Below the pieces are notes generated by a model. The model ran no database searches and was not told the origin of the DNA. It saw only the letters and a list, made by a program, of their open reading frames with translations. Of a stretch of 10,272 nt of DNA, positions 1 through 5,709 are shown one piece after another. How positions within the stretch are numbered: the first letter of the stretch is position 1; each line of letters starts with the position of its first letter. Source of the DNA: a bacterium. Its GTDB lineage: Bacteria; Chlamydiota; Chlamydiia; Chlamydiales; SM23-39. The position numbers and the translations under genes are program-made. The stretch covers positions 1-10,272 of the forward strand of contig JAKAFF010000032.1 of assembly GCA_021818045.1 (NCBI GenBank), written 5' to 3'.

Positions 1-91
1 CCAGAAGTTTCATGCTCTATTACATGATGGCAAGGTAGTGGCAAGTGTGAATGAGGTATTAGAAAATGGTTCCAGAACCGCTCTCTTTTGA
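1..91 (+). CDS. xseA: Exodeoxyribonuclease VII large subunit, C-terminal end (partial)
   Basis: Reading from base 2, the frame is open to a TGA at 89-91 and gives about 29 residues, with LLHDGKVVASVNEVLENG in the middle. The pattern DGKVV-S-V-x-x-L/V-x-x-G is the usual extreme C-terminus of XseA, the catalytic subunit of exonuclease VII, which degrades single-stranded DNA from both ends. The rest of the gene lies upstream of the window. It overlaps the start of xseB by 26 nt, the common xseA-xseB arrangement, and that neighbour is the main support for the call. Only the tail is visible, so catalytic residues cannot be checked. The frame is short, but its position and motif make the identity likely. 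Confidence 0.75.
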   Translation, partial: QKFHALLHDGKVVASVNEVLENGSRTALF

Positions 92-323
92 AAAGGCGTT
101 TGAACGTCTTGAACAGATTTTGGAAAAGATGAATAGCGGGAAAACGCCCCTCGAGGAGTCTTTAAAGCTTTTTGAAGAGGCAGAAAAACTAATCCGCACC
201 TGCAGCGCCCGTTTGACGACTGCGGAGCAAAAAATCGAGCAGCTGATTAAGAGCAAAGGCGAATTGGCACTAGATGCTAACGAAAATCCTAAAGCAGAGC
301 CTTTCCACACTCACCTTGGGTGA
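66..323 (+). CDS. xseB: Exodeoxyribonuclease VII small subunit
   Basis: This 85-residue protein has the whole XseB pattern: an N-terminal LSFEKAFERLEQILEKMNSG, then TPLEESLKLFEEAEKLIRTC, then an LTTAEQKIEQL helix. It matches the family length (about 80 residues) and the helical-hairpin fold. XseB subunits bind the XseA large subunit to form exonuclease VII, a cytoplasmic single-strand DNA exonuclease used in repair and recombination. The ATG at 66 follows GAGG (53-56) by 9 nt. The gene begins inside the xseA end and its last 50 nt overlap the start of dxs, so translational coupling across all three is likely. The last 15 or so residues (after GELAL) are beyond the conserved core and are simply the part lying over the dxs start. 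Confidence 0.93.
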   Translation: MVPEPLSFEKAFERLEQILEKMNSGKTPLEESLKLFEEAEKLIRTCSARLTTAEQKIEQLIKSKGELALDANENPKAEPFHTHLG

Positions 324-2181
324 GTTAGAAAATCTCGCAACAGAGATCCGAAATCGGATTATCGAAGTCTTGGCGGTCAATGGGGGACACCTTTCCTCTA
401 ACTTGGGCGTTGTAGAGTTGACCATTGCCTTGCACCGGGTGTTTGACTCCCCGCGCGATCGCTTTATTTTTGATGTGAGCCATCAAACCTATCCCCACAA
501 AATCCTCACAGGCCGCAATGCAAGCTTTGACAAGATCCGCCAATACAAGGGGCTATGCGGCTTTACCCATCCGCGCGAATCTGAGCATGACCATTTTTTT
601 GCAGGCCACGCAGGGACTGCGCTCTCTTTAGCTCTAGGTGTCGCAACTGCCCGCGATTTAGAAAAAGGACAAGAGCATGTGATTCCGATCCTAGGCGATG
701 CAACGCTTACTTGCGGCTTGACCTTAGAAGCATTGAATAACATCCCCAAACAGCTGGGGCGCTTTATCACCATCCTCAATGACAATGCCATGTCCATTTC
801 CAAAAATGTGGGCAACATCAAAAACATCTTAAGTCGACTTTTAAGCAACCCCCTGTCTAACCGCATCTACGCAGAAATCCAACAATTTTTGGGAAAAATC
901 CCAGGATACGGCCCAGTTTTAGAAAAATTGGGGCAAAAGATGACCGAGTCGGTGAAAAATCTCGTGAGCCCTGCCACATTTTTTGAAGAATTTAACCTCT
1001 CATACGTGGGCCCCATCGATGGACATGACATCGCAAAGCTCATCGAAACATTCGAGAGCTTAAAAAATTGGGACCGACCCGTACTCGTTCACGTCATGAC
1101 CGTCAAAGGCAAGGGCATGCCAATTGCCATTGCAAATCCGACCCTTTATCACGGAGTAAGGCCCTTTGATCTATGTAGCGGCAAATTCCTCCCATCCCCC
1201 TCTACCCAGCCCACATTCCCGAAGGTCTTTGGCAAGCATATCTTGAAAATGGCAGAGGCCAATCGCGATCTCATTTGCATCACCCCAGCCACTCCCGCAG
1301 GTTCTTGTCTTGACGCCATGATGCAGCGCTTTCCCGACAGATGTCTCGATGTCGGCATTGCAGAAGGACACGCCGTCACCTTCGCAGGAGGACTTGCATA
1401 TGGCAAAAAAAAGAAAGTAGTGGTGTGCATTTACGCCTCCTTTTTGCAAAGGGCGTTCGACAATTTATTTCAAGACGTATGCATGCAGGAGCTGCCGGTG
1501 ATTTTTGCGCTGGATCGCGCATTTATCTCAGGTCCCGATGGGAGCACTCATCACGGAATCTACGATATCAGCTTCCTCAACGCCATGCCCAACATGATCA
1601 TCGCTCAACCGCGCAATGGCCACCTTCTCAAAGAGCTATTGGAAAGCGCCCTGCATTGGGAAAAACCTACAGCCATCCGCTACCCCAATCTAGAGACAGA
1701 AGAACCCGATCTCCCTTTACAGGTCAGACCCATCGGCAAGGGAGAAATTTTGGTCCAAGGAAACACCCTTTTGATCATTGCGCTTGGCCACACATGTCTG
1801 ACCGCTTTTGCCGTCCGAGCACTCCTCATGGGCCATGGAATAGAGGCCACCATCGTCGATCCCATCTTTATCAAACCGCTCGACGCAGATCTTTTAAGCC
1901 ACTTACTGACTACCCATCGATTCGTCGTCACCCTTGAAGAACACTCGCTCAATGCAGGGATAGGCATGATTATCAACAACTTCCTCATTCAGCATGGCCC
2001 CTTTGATGTAAAAGTTCTCAATATTGGGGTACCCGATATTTGGGTTCAGTTTGGCAGCAATACCAAACTTATGACAGAATTAGAATTAGATGCCGAATCA
2101 ATAGCACGGCGTATATTGCAGGAGTTTTCGCTTCATGATGATCGCCCTCTTCCCCAACGAACAGAAACTGTCCTCTTTTGA
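274..2181 (+). CDS. dxs: 1-deoxy-D-xylulose-5-phosphate synthase
   Basis: This 635-residue, thiamine-diphosphate-dependent transketolase-fold enzyme condenses pyruvate and glyceraldehyde 3-phosphate to DXP, the first step of the MEP isoprenoid pathway; length is normal (about 620-640). Visible landmarks: GGHLSSNLG with His39; DVSHQTYPHKILTGR (67-81); the ThDP/Mg motif as GDA (141-143) followed by NDN (169-171); GPIDGHD (247-252); KGKG (278-281); YHGV with His293; AEGHAVT with the catalytic Glu364; and GPDGSTHHG (420-428) with Asp422 and His426. The GDA in place of GDG and AEGH in place of AEQH differ from most bacteria but agree with my memory of chlamydial Dxs. The ATG at 274 lies within xseB, with AAAGG 14 nt upstream; the predicted N-terminus aligns with the usual first helix, so I kept it. 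Its 3' end overlaps nadK by 47 nt. Confidence 0.95.
   Translation: MLTKILKQSLSTLTLGELENLATEIRNRIIEVLAVNGGHLSSNLGVVELTIALHRVFDSPRDRFIFDVSHQTYPHKILTGRNASFDKIRQYKGLCGFTHPRESEHDHFFAGHAGTALSLALGVATARDLEKGQEHVIPILGDATLTCGLTLEALNNIPKQLGRFITILNDNAMSISKNVGNIKNILSRLLSNPLSNRIYAEIQQFLGKIPGYGPVLEKLGQKMTESVKNLVSPATFFEEFNLSYVGPIDGHDIAKLIETFESLKNWDRPVLVHVMTVKGKGMPIAIANPTLYHGVRPFDLCSGKFLPSPSTQPTFPKVFGKHILKMAEANRDLICITPATPAGSCLDAMMQRFPDRCLDVGIAEGHAVTFAGGLAYGKKKKVVVCIYASFLQRAFDNLFQDVCMQELPVIFALDRAFISGPDGSTHHGIYDISFLNAMPNMIIAQPRNGHLLKELLESALHWEKPTAIRYPNLETEEPDLPLQVRPIGKGEILVQGNTLLIIALGHTCLTAFAVRALLMGHGIEATIVDPIFIKPLDADLLSHLLTTHRFVVTLEEHSLNAGIGMIINNFLIQHGPFDVKVLNIGVPDIWVQFGSNTKLMTELELDAESIARRILQEFSLHDDRPLPQRTETVLF
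2120..2124 (+). promoter_or_regulatory. Shine-Dalgarno of nadK
   Basis: AGGAG lies inside the dxs coding end, 10 nt before the ATG at 2135. It decides between the two adjacent ATGs (2135 and 2138) in favour of the first, and indicates that nadK is translated by its own ribosome entry although it starts inside dxs. Confidence 0.6.
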
Positions 2182-2959
2182 ACTGGCTATCCAAATCCGC
2201 AAATTCCTAGAAGACCAAGGAGTTACGGTGGTCTCCGAAGATGACAAAGCGGCGCGTATTGGAGCCAAACCCATCTCTTCAATTGATACATCGCAGATTC
2301 AATTCCTGATCTCCATGGGAGGAGATGGGACAATCCTACGCCTGTTTCACCGCTATGGCCATCTCAATGCCGCACTTTTAGGAATCAATTTAGGACATTT
2401 GGGATTTATGGCCGATGTTCCCGCCGGACATATTTATCCAAGCTTAGAAGAACTTTTGAATGGCGCCTACGTGATCGATCATCGCATCTCACTCGAAACA
2501 AGAGGGCTATGTGCAGTCAATGACATCGTCATTCATCGCGCGCACAATTACAGTCTTATCGAACTTGCGCTCTATATCGACGGAGCTTACGTCAATACAT
2601 TTACTGCAGATGGGATCATCATCGCAACTCCTAACGGTTCGACGGCCTATTCGCTTGCAGCAGGGGGCCCTATTCTCAGTCCCACCTTAGATGCTATAGT
2701 CATCACCCCCGTCTGTCCTCATACGATCTCAAACCGTCCAATCGTACTCACCTCTGATCACACCATCGAAATTGAGTACATGAGCCCTTATGGTCCTGTA
2801 GAGGTTCGAGCCGATGGGCTTGACTCTTTTTCTCTCAACAGCCAAGAAAAAATCTCGGTTGCAAAATCGAGCCGCATTTTTAAGCGTGTCAATTTACACA
2901 GGCACGACTATTTTGCAACTCTTCGGACCAAGTTAGGATGGTCCGGAAAATTGCGCTAA
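2135..2959 (+). CDS. nadK: NAD kinase
   Basis: A 274-residue ATP-NAD kinase (PpnK family) that phosphorylates NAD to NADP in the cytoplasm. The diagnostic motifs are all present: GGDGT at 62-66, INLGHLGFMAD at 84-94, the ND pair at 119-120 (NE or ND in the family), TADGIIIATPNGSTAYSLAA at 157-176, SNRP near 199-202, and the C-terminal TLRTKLGW. Length is normal. It starts within dxs (47 nt overlap) and is the last gene of the forward xseA-xseB-dxs-nadK run, so it is probably co-transcribed. Its last 71 nt, encoding the conserved tail, overlap the 3' end of the convergent holB. NADP is the cofactor needed by DXP reductoisomerase, the next MEP step, so the pairing with dxs is metabolically sensible, though that is inference. 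Confidence 0.95.
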   Translation: MMIALFPNEQKLSSFELAIQIRKFLEDQGVTVVSEDDKAARIGAKPISSIDTSQIQFLISMGGDGTILRLFHRYGHLNAALLGINLGHLGFMADVPAGHIYPSLEELLNGAYVIDHRISLETRGLCAVNDIVIHRAHNYSLIELALYIDGAYVNTFTADGIIIATPNGSTAYSLAAGGPILSPTLDAIVITPVCPHTISNRPIVLTSDHTIEIEYMSPYGPVEVRADGLDSFSLNSQEKISVAKSSRIFKRVNLHRHDYFATLRTKLGWSGKLR

Positions 2960-3851
2960 ACTTCATATTTCTTTGAAACGCGAGCCTGGCCATCTCCACC
3001 CTTTTTTCCATCTTGACAAGCTTTTGGCGCGCCGTATGGAGCACAGGCGTTTGCCCGCCCACCAAATCGGGGTACAAAAGCAGATCACCCCGTCCCAATG
3101 CACGTACCACTTGATCGCGATACCAAGAAAGAATATCTACCAGCAAATGCTCAAACCGTTTGCCCACGCGAACCGGATCTTCCTCTTTTCCCTCTTCGAG
3201 CAAACGCTCCAGCTCATCTATCTTCAAAGACAGTTCTGGATATGATAGTTCAGACGCCAAAATCTGAAAAAGGATGTTCCGTTGCTGCGCAAGTTCGGGC
3301 AAGTCAACCCACTCTAAAGCGCGCCTAATCGACCCATGGGCCATTTTGGCAGCATGTATAGCTTTCCCTTTTTGCTGTAAAATCGCTGCGATTTCTGTTT
3401 CAGCAAGCGGATAGAATTGCAAAACAACGCAACGCGATACAATCGTTGGCAAGATCTCGTGGACAGCACTTGTCAAAAGGACAAAAGTCGTCCCCTCTGT
3501 AGGCTCTTCCAAGGTTTTTAATAAAGCATTCGCACAAACGGGCTGCATCCGTTCCACATCTTCGAGTACAAACACTTTCCCGCGCCCCTCAAATGAAGCG
3601 GCATGCTCCTTTTCAATCATCTCTCGCAGCGTCTCGATTGCATAAAGCCCCGCTTTTCCTTCGGGTTTCAAAATATGCAAATCGAGTAAGTGCCCATCTC
3701 CCAGCAAAACGCGGGCCAGCTCCTTTGCAAAGAGCCCCTTACCCACTCCATCGGGCCCTGAAAAAAGCAGTGTTTGAGGAAGGCGTTTTTCCTCTACAGC
3801 CTTACGCAAAAACGCCTTGGCGCTCGCATTTCCAACAATATCATCAAACAT
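2889..3851 (-). CDS. holB: DNA polymerase III delta' subunit (clamp loader)
   Basis: The ATG at 3851 opens MFDDIVGN, the standard delta'/DnaX N-terminus, giving 320 residues. The frame is open about 60 codons further upstream, but that part lies antisense to the neighbouring outer-membrane gene and matches nothing. Domains: AAA+ with a Walker A-like SGPDGVGKG (31-39), a degenerate Walker B-like VFVLEDVERM (93-102), LLKTLEEP (110-117) and the sensor/arginine-finger SRC (139-141). The C-terminal half is a helical collar-type region. Delta' is the stator of the clamp loader that loads the beta clamp at replication. The Cys-rich zinc module normally following the first helices is absent. In Chlamydia, as I recall, holB follows tmk directly; here an opposite-strand gene separates them. 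DnaX is excluded by the short length and lack of a tau-type extension. Confidence 0.88.
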   Translation of the reverse strand: MFDDIVGNASAKAFLRKAVEEKRLPQTLLFSGPDGVGKGLFAKELARVLLGDGHLLDLHILKPEGKAGLYAIETLREMIEKEHAASFEGRGKVFVLEDVERMQPVCANALLKTLEEPTEGTTFVLLTSAVHEILPTIVSRCVVLQFYPLAETEIAAILQQKGKAIHAAKMAHGSIRRALEWVDLPELAQQRNILFQILASELSYPELSLKIDELERLLEEGKEEDPVRVGKRFEHLLVDILSWYRDQVVRALGRGDLLLYPDLVGGQTPVLHTARQKLVKMEKRVEMARLAFQRNMKFSAIFRTILTWSEELQNSRACVN

Positions 3852-3859
3852 ATGTTCAC

Positions 3860-3865
3860 AGTATA
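3860..3865 (-). promoter_or_regulatory. Possible -10 element of holB
   Basis: The reverse strand reads TATACT (5 of 6 matches to TATAAT), ending 8 nt before the holB ATG. No convincing -35 is seen 16-18 nt upstream, and no Shine-Dalgarno lies between it and the start. If used, it would give a nearly leaderless mRNA. One hexamer match in a short spacer is weak evidence alone. Confidence 0.3.
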
Positions 3866-3875
3866 CCGAAAATGG

Positions 3876-3903
3876 TTGCAGAATTTCACTGCATTTTTGT
3901 AGA
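3876..3903 (+). promoter_or_regulatory. Weak candidate promoter for the outer-membrane gene
   Basis: TTGCAG (3876-3881; 4 of 6 to TTGACA) and TGTAGA (3898-3903) are 16 nt apart in the 98-nt spacer between the divergent holB and outer-membrane genes. The -10 match is poor (3 of 6). I report it only because the gene must start transcription somewhere in this spacer or inside holB. Confidence 0.15.
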
Positions 3904-3939
3904 GTGGACCCTTCGCACAAAAAAAATTTTCCAAATACT

Positions 3940-3944
3940 GGAGG
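3940..3944 (+). promoter_or_regulatory. Shine-Dalgarno fixing a TTG start
   Basis: GGAGG lies 5 nt before a TTG at 3950. This is the strongest Shine-Dalgarno in the window. It selects TTG as initiator because the frame begins exactly where a signal peptide should; the next in-frame ATG is inside that signal. Confidence 0.75.
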
Positions 3945-3949
3945 ATATC

Positions 3950-5005
3950 TTGAAATCACTACTGACTTTGCTAGGTGCTGCAGCATCTGTAATGGCCCAA
4001 CCCAATACAGCAAAAAAAGACACCATGCCAACTAACAATCCATCCGTTAGTTCTTATTCAAAAAGCGCAAGAACCGAAATAGGAAATGCGTGGGATGTGC
4101 AATTTTTTGCCGCCTTCAATGAATACTATCTGTCGCAAGATGGCATGGAGCTTGCCGTTCACAGCAATTCCAACAACCCATTTTATCCAAGCACAGTAGA
4201 ATCTACCGGAGCCTTAGTTTCTCTCGATACAAAATACCATCCTGGATTCAGCGCTGGATTTACGCTCAATACACCCTTTGATCAATGGGTTCTCACAGGA
4301 GATTATCTGTGGGCTCGATCACACACATCGGGCTCCTCATCGGCCACATCACCTGACTTTTTGTTTGCGATTACAACTAACGTCTCTTTTCAAGACTTTC
4401 TGTCTTCGCTGCAAGCCAACTGGAAAGTGGGAATGGATTTATTCAACCTCGATCTTTCCTACCCATTTTATCTTGGTAAAAAATGGATGATCACTCCTAC
4501 CTTTGGAATCATGAGTGGTTGGATTCGCCAATATTTTCACACTTCTGCACTACAGATTACCACCACCGATCCGGCAGTACAACTCTCCTTAAAATCCAAT
4601 TCGTGGATGATTGGTCCTACAGCGGGCTTTGAAAATTGCTGGTTGCTCGGTCAGGGGTTTTCACTCTTTGGAAATATGAGTGCAAGCGTCCTATACACCC
4701 GATATACGACGCTCAATTTCAAAAACCGCAATACCGCAACTTCTGCAGATTGGAAAATTGTAGCTTCGCTTGACGGCTGGAATGCGGTGCATCCTTATCT
4801 CGATGCAGGAATGGGAGTCAAGTGGGGCTCATTCTTCCACTGCAATAAATATTATGTAGAATTTAGTGCAGCCTATAATTTCATGACCTTCTTTGCACAA
4901 AACCAAATGATGCCGCTCGTACAAAATACAAATACGATCTCATCATATGCCCCAGGCAACCTTTATATGCATGGAGTATCTATCGAAGGTTCATTCCTAT
5001 TTTAG
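3950..5005 (+). CDS. Outer-membrane beta-barrel, Lpg1974 / Legionella_OMP (MOMP-like) family
   Basis: Starting at the TTG, the protein has 351 residues. It opens with a Lys-Ser then a hydrophobic stretch and a VMA|QPN cleavage site (after residue 16), a signal peptidase I type signal. The mature part alternates polar and aromatic residues as in a beta-barrel and ends in Phe (GSFLF), the usual BamA-recognised outer-membrane terminus. It follows the Lpg1974 family pattern I know: KYHPGFSAGF (95-104), ANWKVGMDLFNLDLSYPFYL (156-175), WMIGPTAGFE (219-228) and WLLGQGFSLFGNMSAS (231-246). These proteins are porin-like and abundant in environmental chlamydiae and Legionella; substrate here is unknown. 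It lies opposite to and between tmk and holB, with its last 26 nt overlapping the tmk end. The frame stays open upstream of the TTG only because it runs antisense to holB. Confidence 0.85.
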   Translation: MKSLLTLLGAAASVMAQPNTAKKDTMPTNNPSVSSYSKSARTEIGNAWDVQFFAAFNEYYLSQDGMELAVHSNSNNPFYPSTVESTGALVSLDTKYHPGFSAGFTLNTPFDQWVLTGDYLWARSHTSGSSSATSPDFLFAITTNVSFQDFLSSLQANWKVGMDLFNLDLSYPFYLGKKWMITPTFGIMSGWIRQYFHTSALQITTTDPAVQLSLKSNSWMIGPTAGFENCWLLGQGFSLFGNMSASVLYTRYTTLNFKNRNTATSADWKIVASLDGWNAVHPYLDAGMGVKWGSFFHCNKYYVEFSAAYNFMTFFAQNQMMPLVQNTNTISSYAPGNLYMHGVSIEGSFLF

Positions 5006-5624
5006 AAAGTATAATCTGCAGAGCCTCGCCGAAGACGCGGTCAGCATTTGCGCCCGCGTCGATTAAGTAAAAGCGCGTGGGCTCTGCCTTATGTATTTGA
5101 AGAAATGCCTCTCGAATCTTTTGATGAAATAAAAACGCCTCCGCCTCAATGCGATCTTGTTTGCGCACTTTGGAGGCCCGTCCTAACCCCACTTCCGGAT
5201 CTAGATCGAGATAAAGAGTCAGATGCGGTTTGAGGCCCTGCGAGATGAACTCGCACATTTGAGACACCTTCTCCACCCCAAGCCCCCTCCCCACCCCTTG
5301 ATAGGCAATAGAAGAGTCATTAAATCGATCGCACAACACCACCTTCCCCGACTCTAACGCCGGCCCAATCACCTCCCGAATGTGCTGCGCCCTGGAGGCC
5401 AAAAATAGACAAAGCTCAGCATACGCAGATAGCGGCCCCTTATGTTCCAATAGCAAAGAGCGGATACTCTCTCCTATCTGAGTCCCCCCAGGCTCTCTTG
5501 TGTTAACAACCACATACCCCTTAGACTCAAAGAATTGAAACAATTTTGAAATGAGGGTCGTCTTACCTGCTCCCTCTCCCCCCTCAAAGGTGATAAAGAG
5601 GCCTTGTTGTTTTTTAGATGGCAT
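4980..5624 (-). CDS. tmk: Thymidylate kinase
   Basis: A 214-residue dTMP kinase (dTMP to dTDP with ATP) supplying dTTP for replication. Motifs: P-loop FEGGEGAGKTT (13-23), REPGGT (43-48) for substrate binding, DRFNDSSIAYQG (99-110), and a LID containing RASKVRKQDRIE (149-160). A P-loop without Arg plus a basic LID makes it the bacterial (type II, E. coli-like) class. Length is typical. I took the ATG at 5624 because it places MPSKKQQGLFITFEG correctly; there is no Shine-Dalgarno before it, but a TATGAT ends 8 nt upstream. Convergent with the outer-membrane gene, with 26 nt of overlap, and divergent from the HAD gene across an 85-nt spacer. Normally next to gyrA in Chlamydia, by my recollection. 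Confidence 0.95.
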   Translation of the reverse strand: MPSKKQQGLFITFEGGEGAGKTTLISKLFQFFESKGYVVVNTREPGGTQIGESIRSLLLEHKGPLSAYAELCLFLASRAQHIREVIGPALESGKVVLCDRFNDSSIAYQGVGRGLGVEKVSQMCEFISQGLKPHLTLYLDLDPEVGLGRASKVRKQDRIEAEAFLFHQKIREAFLQIHKAEPTRFYLIDAGANADRVFGEALQIILSKIGMNLR

Positions 5625-5632
5625 AGGGCCGG

Positions 5633-5661
5633 ATCATAAATGATTTTAAGAATCGAGCCAA
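5633..5661 (-). promoter_or_regulatory. Candidate tmk promoter
   Basis: On the reverse strand TTGGCT (plus-strand 5656-5661; 4 of 6 to TTGACA), a 17-nt spacer and TATGAT (5633-5638; 5 of 6 to TATAAT) precede the tmk ATG. The -10 ends only 8 nt before the start codon, so transcription would begin within about 1-3 nt of the ATG. Good spacing and -10 support it; no experiment does. Confidence 0.4.
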
Positions 5662-5672
5662 GTGAATTTCTG

Positions 5673-5700
5673 TTGCATAGAAGGGCTCCCTGTGGATAAT
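5673..5700 (+). promoter_or_regulatory. Candidate promoter of the HAD-like gene
   Basis: TTGCAT (5673-5678; 4 of 6 to TTGACA), a 16-nt spacer and GATAAT (5695-5700; 5 of 6 to TATAAT) lie before the ATG at 5710. The -10 ends 9 nt from the start codon, again predicting a nearly leaderless mRNA. If this promoter is real, the GTG at 5662 cannot be the start. The -10 overlaps a DnaA box. Confidence 0.4.
5691..5699 (-). promoter_or_regulatory. Consensus DnaA box
   Basis: The reverse strand reads TTATCCACA, the exact strong DnaA-box consensus, in the 85-nt spacer between tmk and the HAD-like gene. It overlaps the candidate HAD -10 and sits about 67 nt upstream of the tmk start. It is flanked by a short inverted repeat, CCCTG (5688-5692) and CAGGG (5703-5707). 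A regulatory site for DnaA is possible; a lone box does not make an origin. Confidence 0.4.
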
Positions 5701-5709
5701 TTCAGGGTT

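Noticed and set aside
489..866. 125-residue reverse frame opposite dxs
   Set aside because: Antisense to the conserved dxs thiamine-binding region; no promoter, ribosome site or family resemblance.
1341..1937. 198-residue forward frame inside dxs
   Set aside because: It is rich in Arg, His and Ser, typical of a frame-shifted read of dxs, matches no family and has no Shine-Dalgarno. It lies wholly within a gene with clear motifs.
3593..3949. 119-codon upstream extension of the outer-membrane gene
   Set aside because: It lies antisense to holB, lacks a signal peptide or family match, and the TTG at 3950 with GGAGG and a signal peptide explains the start better.
3852..4031. 60-residue N-terminal extension of HolB
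   Set aside because: It is antisense to the outer-membrane signal region; the conserved HolB N-terminus is MFDDIVGN at 3851.
5662..5709. GTG start giving a longer HAD-like protein
   Set aside because: No Shine-Dalgarno, the 16 extra residues precede the fold, and the candidate promoter would lie downstream of this start. It cannot be fully excluded.
5625..5709. Replication origin at the DnaA box
   Set aside because: Only one box is seen and there is no AT-rich unwinding region or box cluster, so an origin is not supported.
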